Positions 8,782 to 18,026 of a stretch of DNA of 64,000 bases are shown piece by piece (the stretch's first letter is position 1; the number at the start of each line of letters is the position of its first letter). Under the pieces are notes generated by a model. It made no database searches and was not told the origin of the DNA. It saw nothing but the letters and a program-made list of their open reading frames with translations. Location: the NCBI RefSeq assembly GCF_044762745.1, contig NZ_JBIWEX010000004.1, positions 124,001 to 188,000 on the forward strand, given 5' to 3'. Made by a program: the position numbers and the translations under genes. Origin of the DNA: Psychrobacillus sp044762745 (lineage in GTDB: Bacteria > Bacillota > Bacilli > Bacillales_A > Planococcaceae).

Positions 8782-10192
8782 TTCGCAACTCAAACCTTTG
8801 CCCCGGTTCTGGAAATATTTTTCCGGGATTTAGTATATTTTGTGGATCCCATGCATCTTTAATTAGCTTCATCATGTGTAATCCGTCTTTTCCCAACTCC
8901 ATTTCCATGAATGGCGCTTTCATAAGTCCTATTCCATGTTCGCCAGATAATGTTCCACCCAGTTCGACTGCTGTTTCAAAGATTTCTTCGACTGCCTGTT
9001 CGACTCGGCGCATCTCTTCTTCATCACGTTGGTCTGCAATAATATTTGGATGCAAGTTGCCATCTCCCGCATGACCAAATACGACGAGATGAACATTATA
9101 TTTTTCTCTAATTTCTTTAAGACGTTGAAACATTTCTGGGATTTTGCTTCGGGGAACCGTTGCATCTTCCGAAATTTTTGTAGGCTTTACTTTTACGATG
9201 GCAGGGGAAACTAGTTTTCTGGCCTGCCATAATTGTTGGGCTTCTTCATTGTCCTTTGCCACTTGCACATGTCTTGCATTGACCATCATACAAGCTTCTG
9301 CCACGCGCGCCATTTCTTCTTCTAAGGCAATTGGGTGTCCGTCCAATTCGATCAAGAGAATCGCTTCAACATCAGTGGGCAATCCAAGAGAAGCATATTC
9401 TTCCACAGCAATAATTGAATGCTGATCCATTATTTCCATCTTCGATGGCATAATTCCTGAACGAAGCACTTTAGAAATGGCACGTCCGGAATCTACAATT
9501 TCATCAAATAAAACCATAGCTGTTTTCGTAGCCATTGGTTTCGGTATAAGTCGCAAGGTTGCTTCCGTAATTACTCCAAGTGTCCCTTCAGAACCAACAA
9601 TTAACTTTGTTAAGTCATATCCCGTTACATTTTTCACAGTCTGTCCGCCTGTTCGAATCACCTTTCCTTGTGCAGTTACCACTTCAAGACCCAGTACATA
9701 GTCTTTCGTCACACCGTATTTCAACCCTCTTGGGCCTCCTGCATTTTCAGCGAGATTTCCACCGATTGTTGATACATGAGCGCTACTCGGGTCAGGTGGA
9801 TACATCAGTCCAAATTCCTCAGCTTTTGCATTAATCTTCGCAGTAATAACACCCGGTGAAACAACTGCGACTAAATTATCTGGATCAATTTCGAGCTTTG
9901 TATTCCACAAAGAGAAGTCAAGCATAATTCCACCTTTGATAGCAAGTGGGCCACCGCTTAAACTTGTACCTGTTCCTCTTGCGGTGACTGGTATTTCGTA
10001 CTGGGACGCCAATTTTATAATTTCTACAACTTCAACAGTTGCCATTGGTTGGCAAATAAAATCAGGTTTGTAAACGCCAAAAGAAGCGTCGAACGAATAA
10101 CTAAACAAATCATGTATCTCTGTTAATACTCTTAATGGATCACCGATTGCTTCAATGAGCTTTTCGATAATGGTATCTCTAAGCGCATTCAT
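8774..10192 (-). CDS. glcD: GlcD-like FAD-linked 2-hydroxyacid dehydrogenase
   Basis: 472 aa. An FAD_binding_4 (PCMH) domain at about 45-225 carries PVTARGTGTSLSGG; the C-terminal FAD-oxidase domain carries VFGHAGDGNLHPNI and GTLSGEHGIGLMK. Family members oxidise glycolate, D-lactate or D-2-hydroxyglutarate. ATG follows GGAGGAAAGAAC. It leads a glcD-glcF-lhgO set and follows the ABC permease gene by 165 nt without an obvious strong terminator. It is therefore probably co-expressed with the importer. The exact 2-hydroxyacid is not decided by sequence. Confidence 0.85.
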   Translation of the reverse strand: MNALRDTIIEKLIEAIGDPLRVLTEIHDLFSYSFDASFGVYKPDFICQPMATVEVVEIIKLASQYEIPVTARGTGTSLSGGPLAIKGGIMLDFSLWNTKLEIDPDNLVAVVSPGVITAKINAKAEEFGLMYPPDPSSAHVSTIGGNLAENAGGPRGLKYGVTKDYVLGLEVVTAQGKVIRTGGQTVKNVTGYDLTKLIVGSEGTLGVITEATLRLIPKPMATKTAMVLFDEIVDSGRAISKVLRSGIMPSKMEIMDQHSIIAVEEYASLGLPTDVEAILLIELDGHPIALEEEMARVAEACMMVNARHVQVAKDNEEAQQLWQARKLVSPAIVKVKPTKISEDATVPRSKIPEMFQRLKEIREKYNVHLVVFGHAGDGNLHPNIIADQRDEEEMRRVEQAVEEIFETAVELGGTLSGEHGIGLMKAPFMEMELGKDGLHMMKLIKDAWDPQNILNPGKIFPEPGQRFELRND

Positions 10193-10357
10193 GTTCTTTC
10201 CTCCTCGAATGATTTAAGGCAAACTAATCTAATCAATTGGCGAAGGAAATAAGATTAGCTTGCAGCGTTTTGTAAAACCGAGCAACAATTTTCCAAAAGT
10301 GAGATGTTATCTGGTGGATTTGACATGTACTCCACTTTTTCACTGTATATTTGATGA

Positions 10358-11158
10358 TTAAGAACTTGGCCCCCCAAATGCCTTTCCAACCCCTTGTAAT
10401 TTTTCAAGAATAAGAATCAAAATAACAGAAATAAAGATTACCACACTAGAAACAGATGCTATTAATGGATCATACGCATCCTGCATATGTGAAAAAATCT
10501 CTAGAGGTAGCGTTCGCATGGTAGATGAAACCATAAATAGAGAAACAGTTACATTATCAAATGACGTAAGGAAAGCAAACAATCCTCCCGATATAATCGC
10601 TGGACGTATTAGTGGCAGCGTCACCTTCCAAAATACAACTAGCGGATTTGCACCAAGAATAGTTGCTGCTCGCTCAAGATTGTAATCGAATCCGCTAAGA
10701 CCAGTTAGTACGAGTCGGATAACATAAGGAATACAAATGATTATATGAGCAATTAAAAAACCAGTTGGTGTGCCAGCAAGCATCATCGGTGTAAAATATA
10801 TTAGTAGTGCTATACCGAGAACGAGTTGCGGTACACTCAAAGGAGCTGTCAATAGCGTTGTAATATAGGATTTTCCTGGTATTTCATACTTGGCAATAGC
10901 AAGTGCACCTAATGTGCCAAATATAACTGAAAATAAAGCTGCCATAAGTGCAAATTTCGCACTATTTCCGAGCGCTTCTATAAATTCAGGACGCTCTAAT
11001 ATCTTGGTATACCACATAAAAGAAAATCCCTGTGCCGGAAAGCTTGGATAATTTGCACTTGTAAAGGAAGCAGGGATAACTACAAGAAGTGGAATTAAAA
11101 TATAAATAATACTGATGACTGCAACCGTTAAGCGTAGTCGCCCAAGACTTTTTATCAT
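10358..11158 (-). CDS. ABC transporter permease (PotC-like)
   Basis: 266 aa, with about six membrane segments and the binding-protein-dependent EAA loop (RAATILGANPLVVFWKVTLPLIRPAI) that docks on the ATPase. The layout is that of the spermidine/putrescine, 2-aminoethylphosphonate and iron permeases. Its start overlaps the upstream permease stop by 4 nt (ATGA). It is the last gene of the importer set. Confidence 0.85.
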   Translation of the reverse strand: MIKSLGRLRLTVAVISIIYILIPLLVVIPASFTSANYPSFPAQGFSFMWYTKILERPEFIEALGNSAKFALMAALFSVIFGTLGALAIAKYEIPGKSYITTLLTAPLSVPQLVLGIALLIYFTPMMLAGTPTGFLIAHIIICIPYVIRLVLTGLSGFDYNLERAATILGANPLVVFWKVTLPLIRPAIISGGLFAFLTSFDNVTVSLFMVSSTMRTLPLEIFSHMQDAYDPLIASVSSVVIFISVILILILEKLQGVGKAFGGPSS

Positions 11159-12108
11159 CGGAATACCTCCTTATATTTACCTAATTCAAAGGCACGTGTA
11201 AAGATGAATACCGAAATAAGCGTAGTTGCTAGTAGGACATATGAAACAGCCGAACCGAAAGTCCAACGCAATAGACTGTTGATTTGATCGTATGCTACGA
11301 CTGGCATTACCGGTACGTTTGCTCCTCCCATTAAGGCTGGTGTAACGTAGGAGCTCATTGAAAGGCTGAACACAAGGACACAGCCTGCTACGATACCAGG
11401 TAGACTAAGTGGTAGCGTAATTGATAAGAAGCTGCGAATAGGACTGCTCCCCAGAATAGCTCCAGCCTTCTCCAGATCAGGATCCACACCATATAAACTT
11501 GTAGCAATTGTAAGTATCATAAAAGGTAAATAAGCGTTTGACAGACCTATGACAACCCCGATCTCAGAAAATAATAGATTAAGTGGAGCCTTGATTATCC
11601 CAATTGAAACTAGGAAATTATTTACAGTACCATTCGGTAATAACAGGAGATACCAACCAAAATTTCTAACAACAATACTAACTAATAGTGGTGAGGCTAC
11701 TAGCAAAGCTATATAACCTCGAACTCGCGGCGTACTTTTTGCCATCGTCAACGCAACCGGATAAGCAAGGAGTAGCGAAACGATTACTGTATAAAGACTG
11801 ATTCTCACCGTTAACCATAATGATGATAGATAGTAACTATCAGTAAAGAACTGAATATAGTTTTTAAAGCTGTATACTGCATCAGCTCCACCTAAATCAT
11901 CTGTATCAATAAAACTTAAATATAAAATATAGAGCATCGGTACAACGAAAAAACTAACAAGAAACAATAGAATTGGAAGAAGGAGAAGAAGACCGGGATT
12001 TCTCCATTTACTCTTCTTGTTTCTATGTTGTCTTGGTGGCTGTGTATGGTTTGTTATTTCTGTATGTTGTGTTATTTCTTGACCAGCATCATGTCTGATG
12101 GATTCCAT
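11155..12108 (-). CDS. ABC transporter permease (PotB-like)
   Basis: 317 aa. A charged, glutamine/histidine-rich N-terminal tail (residues 1-35) precedes the first membrane segment (NPGLLLLLPILLFLVSFF), then further segments and an EAA loop (LEKAGAILGSSPIRSFLSITLP). ATG 12108 follows AGAGG at 10 nt; the frame is open 10 codons further. It overlaps the end of the ATPase gene by 37 nt, so translation is likely coupled. It is the partner of the PotC-like permease. Confidence 0.82.
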   Translation of the reverse strand: MESIRHDAGQEITQHTEITNHTQPPRQHRNKKSKWRNPGLLLLLPILLFLVSFFVVPMLYILYLSFIDTDDLGGADAVYSFKNYIQFFTDSYYLSSLWLTVRISLYTVIVSLLLAYPVALTMAKSTPRVRGYIALLVASPLLVSIVVRNFGWYLLLLPNGTVNNFLVSIGIIKAPLNLLFSEIGVVIGLSNAYLPFMILTIATSLYGVDPDLEKAGAILGSSPIRSFLSITLPLSLPGIVAGCVLVFSLSMSSYVTPALMGGANVPVMPVVAYDQINSLLRWTFGSAVSYVLLATTLISVFIFTRAFELGKYKEVFR

Positions 12109-13196
12109 CCGATATACACCTCTTTTCCCTGCTGCCAAGAAGAGTCAATAGCATAAGTCAATATTTGGTATGATTCCCCATACATCATCACATCTATATC
12201 CCATGAAGTACCGAGATAGTTCAACTGAGATATATTAGCTTTGTAGAAATTTGATGGTTTCTGTGAAGCAGTAGCCTTTGAGAAGATTTGTATCTTCTCA
12301 GGCCGAATGTATAGCTTAACAGCATCTCCAGAATGACAAGAATGATCGTCGCCCATGATATTATCTATATTTACTCGCATTATGTCATTATTCACTTTTA
12401 CAGCGATTTCTCTATTCTCTACTGCCATGATAGTACCTTCAAAACTATTCGATTTACCGATAAACTGATAGACAAATTCGGAACGTGGATGATTATAAAT
12501 TGTAGTAGGAGTGCTGACTTGTTCTATTTTGCCTTGATTCATTACAACAACCCGATCAGAAAGGGAAAGTGCCTCTTGCTGATCATGTGTAACAAAAATC
12601 GTCGTTACTCCAATTTCTTTTTGTAAGCGCTTAATTTCCGCACCTAGCTCATGGCGCAACTTCGCATCAAGATTAGATAAGGGTTCATCAAGTAAAAGTA
12701 ATTTTGGCTCTACTACAAGTGCACGGCAAATAGCTACACGCTGCCGTTGTCCACCAGAAAGTTCCCGAGGGTAACGATCTTCCAAACCAGACATCCTTAC
12801 GAGTTCAAGAGTTCGGGCAATACGTCTGTCCTTCTCTGACTTCTCTATCTTTCGCAATTTTAGACCAAAATCTAGATTTTCATATACTGTCATATGAGGA
12901 AATAGGGAATAGGACTGGAAAACCATTCCCAAATCTCTCTTATATGGTGGTACTTTTGTGACTTTCTTTCCTTTAATATATACGTCGCCTTCATCTGCCT
13001 CGAGAAATCCCGCAATTAGGTTTAACGTTGTTGATTTCCCACAACCTGATGGTCCAAGGAGGGTGAGTAACTCCCCCTGTTTTACTTCCAGGTCAATCCC
13101 GTTTAGCACGATATTGGAACCGTATTGCTTAAAAGCGCCTTTTATTTCTACGTCATTTTTTATAGCTTGTACCGTTGGATCTTTTATAACTTGCAT
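12072..13196 (-). CDS. ABC transporter ATP-binding protein (PotA-like)
   Basis: 374 aa. Walker A GPSGCGKST, signature LSGGQRQR, Walker B LLLLDEPLSNLD and switch THDQQEAL are intact in residues 1-240. The C-terminal 120 residues form a TOBE-type regulatory domain as in PotA/FbpC. ATG follows GGAGGATAAAACG, 24 nt after the solute-binding protein stop. It energises import together with the two permeases. Substrate class by family: polyamine, iron, phosphonate or carboxylate; this context favours an organic acid. Confidence 0.88.
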   Translation of the reverse strand: MQVIKDPTVQAIKNDVEIKGAFKQYGSNIVLNGIDLEVKQGELLTLLGPSGCGKSTTLNLIAGFLEADEGDVYIKGKKVTKVPPYKRDLGMVFQSYSLFPHMTVYENLDFGLKLRKIEKSEKDRRIARTLELVRMSGLEDRYPRELSGGQRQRVAICRALVVEPKLLLLDEPLSNLDAKLRHELGAEIKRLQKEIGVTTIFVTHDQQEALSLSDRVVVMNQGKIEQVSTPTTIYNHPRSEFVYQFIGKSNSFEGTIMAVENREIAVKVNNDIMRVNIDNIMGDDHSCHSGDAVKLYIRPEKIQIFSKATASQKPSNFYKANISQLNYLGTSWDIDVMMYGESYQILTYAIDSSWQQGKEVYIGWNPSDMMLVKK

Positions 13197-13220
13197 CGTT
13201 TTATCCTCCTCTTTTATTTC

Positions 13221-14315
13221 TTATTTTAGTAGTTTTCCAAGTTCAGGAGTAACCTCCTTAGCCCATCTGTCTGTCCACTCACCACGGACTTCTGCCATTT
13301 TGGCAGGATCAGGCACAAAGGTTTTATCTGTTTCCTTAAGGCCTATAACAGGTTCAAATTTTTCTAGGAGACTCATCCCTTTGACAACTGGATAAAATGC
13401 ATTTTCTGCTATTAATCCTTGTGCTTCCTCACTAATTAAATAGTTTATGAAGTCAGTCGCTTCTTTTTGATGTGGTGCATTTTTTACAAGGGTAGCACTG
13501 AATGCTTGAAGTGGTACTCCTTCTTTTGGTACGACCATTTTAATTGGAATTCCTGAGTTTGCCAGTTCTGCAATCGCGTAGCTTCCCATTACAGTAATAT
13601 CACCGGCACCTTGTTGGATAGCTGGGATTACCTGAGTCGAGTTTTTATAGAATGTAGTGGAATAGCCCGCAAGTTCTTTCGCTTTTTCCAGCCCTGCTTC
13701 CATGTTGTCCGTGCTACCGCCATTTGCCATGGCTAAGGCATTAAGAGTGTTAAAGCCCCAATCATTTGTAATATCAACAAAAGCTGTTTTACCTTTGTAT
13801 GCAGGACTAGCTAGATCGTTCCATGACTCTATTGGTTTAATTCCGTTCTTTTCGAAACTTTCAGTGTTGTATGCTGGAGCTATTGCAAGACCAAAAACTG
13901 GCGCAGCTGCACCTTCAACAGCTATAAAATGTGGATTAACATTTTTCATATTCGTGACGATAGTTTCGTCAATGGCTTCAGAAAGACCCTTGTCTTTAGC
14001 TCGGTAGACATCGTTCGGAACAAAGATAGCGATATCAATTTGTGGAGAATTTTTCTGCAATTCTACTTTGGATAATATTTCACCTGATAAGCCAGCTATA
14101 TAATTTATTTGAATTCCGGTTTCTTCTTTGTACTTAGGGGCAATTACGTCGCGTATAGTTTTTTCAATTACCCCTCCATTTCCTGCAATCGTAATTTCTT
14201 TGGCTCCTCCCTCAGAGGATTTAATTGCCCCTCCTGGTTGTTGAGGAGATGGATTCCCACATCCGGAAAGCAGAGCAAGTAGAGCAATAATAAATATACT
14301 TATAGTTTTTTTCAT
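13221..14315 (-). CDS. Extracellular solute-binding lipoprotein of the ABC importer
   Basis: 364 aa. The signal sequence MKKTISIFIIALLALLSGCG has a clear lipobox (LSGC), so the mature protein is anchored to the outer face of the membrane. The rest is a type-2 periplasmic binding protein (ITIAGNGGVIEKTIRD, then PQIDIAIFVPNDVYRAK). The ATG at 14315 follows AAGGAGG at 9 nt; the frame is open 16 codons further. It is the first gene downstream of a sigma-54 promoter (14421-14438). The kinase encoded upstream has its own binding-protein-like sensor domain, so kinase and importer may recognise the same ligand. Confidence 0.85.
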   Translation of the reverse strand: MKKTISIFIIALLALLSGCGNPSPQQPGGAIKSSEGGAKEITIAGNGGVIEKTIRDVIAPKYKEETGIQINYIAGLSGEILSKVELQKNSPQIDIAIFVPNDVYRAKDKGLSEAIDETIVTNMKNVNPHFIAVEGAAAPVFGLAIAPAYNTESFEKNGIKPIESWNDLASPAYKGKTAFVDITNDWGFNTLNALAMANGGSTDNMEAGLEKAKELAGYSTTFYKNSTQVIPAIQQGAGDITVMGSYAIAELANSGIPIKMVVPKEGVPLQAFSATLVKNAPHQKEATDFINYLISEEAQGLIAENAFYPVVKGMSLLEKFEPVIGLKETDKTFVPDPAKMAEVRGEWTDRWAKEVTPELGKLLK

Positions 14316-14420
14316 TTTAATAAACCTCCTTGTTTTCTTTGAATTTCTAATGGGGTATGACAAGTGATAGGGCTCCTATAATAAATACTTCTTCCCTCCT
14401 TTCTTCCTTTTCTATTTATA

Positions 14421-14438
14421 ATGCAATTAACGTGCCAA
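14421..14438 (-). promoter_or_regulatory. Sigma-54 promoter of the ABC importer operon
   Basis: On the minus strand the site reads TTGGCACG, TTAA, TTGCAT. This matches the sigma-54 consensus TTGGCACG-N4-TTGCW, with GG and GC separated by exactly 10 nt. The predicted start of transcription lies near 14411, leaving a leader of about 95 nt before the binding-protein gene. The regulator gene ending at 14548 encodes a sigma-54 activator. Confidence 0.9.
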
Positions 14439-14449
14439 TTTTCCGAACC

Positions 14450-14479
14450 TTCATATAAATAGATATGTGGATATATGAA
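14450..14479 (-). promoter_or_regulatory. Inverted repeat upstream of the sigma-54 promoter
   Basis: TTCATATA (14450-14457) and TATATGAA (14472-14479) form a perfect 8-bp inverted repeat 11 nt upstream of the -24 element. It is a candidate binding site for the NtrC-type regulator. It is nearer to the promoter than most enhancer sites, so this is only a suggestion. Confidence 0.35.
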
Positions 14480-14523
14480 AGAAAAACCGGCAAACTTTTC
14501 CTTAGCAAGGAAAAGTTTGCCGG
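14478..14523 (-). terminator. Terminator of the two-component operon
   Basis: Perfect 17-bp stem (arms 14487-14503 and 14507-14523, loop 3 nt), followed on the minus strand by TTTTTCTTTC. It lies 25 nt after the regulator stop codon and insulates the sigma-54 operon from read-through. Confidence 0.9.
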
Positions 14524-14547
14524 CATATATTTCCGTTTTCTTCTATG

Positions 14548-15924
14548 TTACTCTTCTATTTCGTACTGATTAATTTTATTACGAAGACCGCGTTCTGAAA
14601 TTTGTAGTGCGTTGGCAGTATCTTGTCGATTCCAGCCATAATAATCTAGTGTTGCGGCAATCATCTTTTTTTCAATTTCCTTCATTGAAATACCTAATGG
14701 AATATAAATCCCCTCTCCTCCTTCGTTGGTTACAGAAGTTGAAAGACCCGCTTTTTGTTCCAGAATATACATTGGTAAATCATTATCTAAAATCTTGTCA
14801 TCTTTAGATAATGCAACTGCATATTCAATAATATTTCCTAGTTCCCTTACATTTCCCGGATAATTATATTCGAGTAGAAATCGATAGGCAGCTGTAGAAA
14901 AACATTTGTTGTTTCTATTCATTTCTAAACAATACTTTTGTAAGAAATAATCTATCAAAAGGGGTAAATCCTCTTTTCTTTCCCTTAAAGGAGGAACTGT
15001 AATTGGAATGACATTAAGCCTAAAATACAAATCCTCACGGAAGGTTCCTTCACTCACCATTTGTTCCAGTTTTTTATTGGTAGCGCTTATAATTCGTACA
15101 TCTAACGAAATTTTTGTATTTGAACCCAATGGTGTAATTTCACGCTCTTGTAATACACGTAACAATTTTGCTTGAAGCGTATAAGGCATCTCACTTACTT
15201 CATCTAGGAAGAGCGTTCCTCCATTAGCGGATACCCATTTACCTAGTTTTCTCTGTGTTGCTCCAGTAAAAGCTCCTTTTTCGTAGCCAAACAACTCTGA
15301 TTCAAGTAACGCTTCAGGAATGGCAGCACAATTTACAACTTCAAACGGACCGTTTTTTCGTTTTCCGCTGTTGTGTATATTTCTAACTACTAGCTCTTTT
15401 CCTGTGCCGCTTTCACCCATTATTAGTACACTTGAATCAATGTCTTTAATGCGCTCAATCAACGAAAAAACGCGATACATAGCCTTACTCTTACCAATAA
15501 AGTTTTTATAACCGAGCCTCTGTTCTAGTTCTTCAGTTAACGTTTCAACTCGGGACGATAGCCCCTTAAATTCAAGAGCTTTCGACATAAGTAACTGAAG
15601 TTCCTCAATATTAATAGGCTTTTCAATATAATAGTAGGCACCTTGTTTAATAGCTTCTATGGAAGTTTCAATAGATGAATAGGCAGTCATCATTATAACA
15701 GTAATAGATGGATCTTTTTTCTTAATCTCTTGAAGGATGTCAAGCCCACTGTAAATTCCTAAGTTAAGATCAAGAAGAACTAGATCGATATTTCCTTCTT
15801 CAATGATGTTAATACCATCCTGCGGATTAGTAGTCGTTGTAATATCGTAGTCGTCCTCAAGAGCAAAACTTAGAGATACGCAAATAGCAGTTTCGTCATC
15901 AATTATTAAAATCCGTGAATTCAT
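14548..15924 (-). CDS. NtrC-family sigma-54-dependent response regulator
   Basis: 458 aa with three domains. The receiver (1-120) has acidic D9/D10 and phospho-acceptor D52 in LVLLDLNLG. The AAA+ domain (about 142-370) has Walker A GESGTGKE (170-177), the sigma-54-contacting GAFTGA loop (217-222) and Walker B GTLFLDEVSEM. A Fis-type helix-turn-helix (RQDTANALQISERGLRNKI) ends the protein. It overlaps the kinase gene by 26 nt and is followed by a terminator and a sigma-54 promoter, its probable target. Sigma-54 activators in Bacillales are usually PTS- or PAS-controlled, so a phosphorylated one is unusual. Confidence 0.92.
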   Translation of the reverse strand: MNSRILIIDDETAICVSLSFALEDDYDITTTTNPQDGINIIEEGNIDLVLLDLNLGIYSGLDILQEIKKKDPSITVIMMTAYSSIETSIEAIKQGAYYYIEKPINIEELQLLMSKALEFKGLSSRVETLTEELEQRLGYKNFIGKSKAMYRVFSLIERIKDIDSSVLIMGESGTGKELVVRNIHNSGKRKNGPFEVVNCAAIPEALLESELFGYEKGAFTGATQRKLGKWVSANGGTLFLDEVSEMPYTLQAKLLRVLQEREITPLGSNTKISLDVRIISATNKKLEQMVSEGTFREDLYFRLNVIPITVPPLRERKEDLPLLIDYFLQKYCLEMNRNNKCFSTAAYRFLLEYNYPGNVRELGNIIEYAVALSKDDKILDNDLPMYILEQKAGLSTSVTNEGGEGIYIPLGISMKEIEKKMIAATLDYYGWNRQDTANALQISERGLRNKINQYEIEE

Positions 15925-17983
15925 TTTTCATCCCCTCCGTTTCGAACAATGGTAAGAATACTATAAATATCGTACCTTGGTTGGGTTGGCTATAAACCTG
16001 AATATCCCCGTTATTTTCTTTAACCAACTTGTAGGATACGGATAAACCTAATCCTATTCCTTTTTCCTTATTTGTATAAAAGGGCTCAAATATTCTATTA
16101 ATATCTTCTTTTCTTATACCTATCCCTGTATCGGTTATTGTAATTTTCCCTGTATTCCCATGTTCTTTTTTTATCTTAATTGTAATTTTTTTCTCTTCAG
16201 TCTCCTCAACCGCATCAATAGCATTTAATATTAAATTTAGGAGCACCTGACGTATTTGCTGTGGATCAATATAAAAAACTAAATTTTTCTCTACAAATTG
16301 TTCAAGGATAATTTGTTTCTTCTCTATAGTAATTTGAAGAAATGATAGCAATGAAGTAAGCTCATCAACAGTATTATATCTTTGCTTTTTAGGTGGACGC
16401 GGACGTGAATAATCAAGTAGATTGGTTACAATTTTATTCAACCTGTTCACCTCTGCAGGCAAATGATCAATAATTGATTCCCGAAATTTAGGCTGATCAT
16501 ATTTTCTGGGGAGCAAATCAATGAAAGTTTTAATCGACGTTAAAGGATTACGGATTTCATGTGCAACTCCAGCGACAAGTTGTCCAAGTGCGTGCATCTT
16601 CTCCTGTGAATTAAGTTTATGCTCGAGCTTCTTCTTTTCTGTTTCGTCGTTCATGGACAGTAAATATCCTGTCTGCTTTTCTTGCGAATCATACATTTGG
16701 ACTACGCGGTAGGATATTAACTTTTGCTGTGTACCCTCATTAAATTCCCGAATATAGGGGATAATTGAACCTTCCTGCTGTTCATTACCAACTCTGTATT
16801 GGTGAAATAGTTGGTTAAGAAGAGTTGAATCTTGAAGGTTGTCAATGTGATTAGCAGAAAGGCCAAGCACATCCAATGCCTTAGCATTCCAGCTAGTTAT
16901 CTTAAAGTTAAGACCATATGTAACGATACCTGTATCAATATTATTCAACACTTGTTCTTTAAAGGCATTATTATCAGCAATCACTTGTCGTTGTTCTTGC
17001 AGATTCATATTTAAATTCACAAGTTTATGCGTCTGGATATTAACTTCTTTTTTTAGCCGTTGATTCCATTTGTAGATGAAGAAAATTCCTAGCGCACCTG
17101 CCATTAACACAAGACTTAGAAGAAAAATGAAATGCTTTAGTTGAGTGATTTGTGCTTCAGATTGTGGCATTAACCATCTATGAATTATAGAATTAACTTC
17201 TCCTTTTGCCTTCAGTGTATTAAGTGTATTATTCACCATTAGAAGCAATGCTTCTTCGCCTTGTTTCACTGCAATTGTATAATCAGCTGGTTCTATCACT
17301 TCTTCGAGGATTACGATTTTTTTTTCTTGTTGGGAACCTTTTAAATAGAAAGCTGCTGTCCATTTATTCCCTACAAACACATCTGCTTGCCCATTAAGCA
17401 ATGTTTCGAGACCATCATATTGATTTGTTGTAATTGTTAGATTTGGGTTGCGCATATTGAGAAGCATGTTGAGTACTGGTGTACGTTCTTCCAACACTAC
17501 GTGCTGATTCCGAACATCAGCAATAGATCGAATAGTGCCTACCTTCTCTTTTGGAATGATGAGTGAATCAGACATTGTAAAATATGAGTCCGAAAAATCA
17601 AACCACTCATCATTTTCTGTACTATAGGTGATGCCAGCAATCGCATCAATTGTTCCATTTTTCAGAGCTGTTTCAGCTTCACTTATACTCATTGGAATAT
17701 ATTTAAAAGTAAGCCCATTATCGCTAGCTATTTTCTTCATAATATCTATACTAATGCCACTTAGTGTTCCATCCTCATTTGTGTATGAGAATGGTGGTAA
17801 ATTACGGTCTCCTGCAATATAATATGTTTTTTTTACAGCAACTGCGGTGGGAACGCTGATAAAAAATATTCCCACAATATAGAGGACGAACAACACACCG
17901 AATATTCCGATATTTTTTTGTTCGATCTTGCCCACTTCCTTTAGAGAATTATTTTCATGAAAGTGTCTAAATGAATGTAACAT
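15899..17983 (-). CDS. Sensor histidine kinase with extracytoplasmic SBP domain
   Basis: 694 aa. TM1 lies at about 25-45. An extracytoplasmic solute-binding (SBP_bac_3) domain follows at about 53-272 (YIAGDRNLPPFSY, then GTIDAIAGITYS). TM2 is at about 284-305. A cytoplasmic coiled linker and PAS domain run to about 445. The HisKA box GVAHEIRNPLTS holds phospho-acceptor His475, and the HATPase has TDTGIGIRKED and GIGLGLSVSYKLV. The sensor resembles amino-acid or organic-acid binding proteins, so the kinase probably senses a solute directly. The start is uncertain, as no strong ribosome site precedes ATG 17983. It follows the MFS gene by 43 nt. Confidence 0.9.
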   Translation of the reverse strand: MLHSFRHFHENNSLKEVGKIEQKNIGIFGVLFVLYIVGIFFISVPTAVAVKKTYYIAGDRNLPPFSYTNEDGTLSGISIDIMKKIASDNGLTFKYIPMSISEAETALKNGTIDAIAGITYSTENDEWFDFSDSYFTMSDSLIIPKEKVGTIRSIADVRNQHVVLEERTPVLNMLLNMRNPNLTITTNQYDGLETLLNGQADVFVGNKWTAAFYLKGSQQEKKIVILEEVIEPADYTIAVKQGEEALLLMVNNTLNTLKAKGEVNSIIHRWLMPQSEAQITQLKHFIFLLSLVLMAGALGIFFIYKWNQRLKKEVNIQTHKLVNLNMNLQEQRQVIADNNAFKEQVLNNIDTGIVTYGLNFKITSWNAKALDVLGLSANHIDNLQDSTLLNQLFHQYRVGNEQQEGSIIPYIREFNEGTQQKLISYRVVQMYDSQEKQTGYLLSMNDETEKKKLEHKLNSQEKMHALGQLVAGVAHEIRNPLTSIKTFIDLLPRKYDQPKFRESIIDHLPAEVNRLNKIVTNLLDYSRPRPPKKQRYNTVDELTSLLSFLQITIEKKQIILEQFVEKNLVFYIDPQQIRQVLLNLILNAIDAVEETEEKKITIKIKKEHGNTGKITITDTGIGIRKEDINRIFEPFYTNKEKGIGLGLSVSYKLVKENNGDIQVYSQPNQGTIFIVFLPLFETEGMKNEFTDFNN

Positions 17984-18026
17984 CCAGACAGTACCATCTT
18001 GTTATTTAACTGAATTGACATTTAGT

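Noticed and set aside
10262..10300. A second sigma-54-like site upstream of glcD (TTGGAAAATTGTTGC on the minus strand)
   Set aside because: The distance between GG and GC is 9 nt instead of the strict 10, and the -24 element lacks the CAC. glcD is more likely read from the promoter at 14421.
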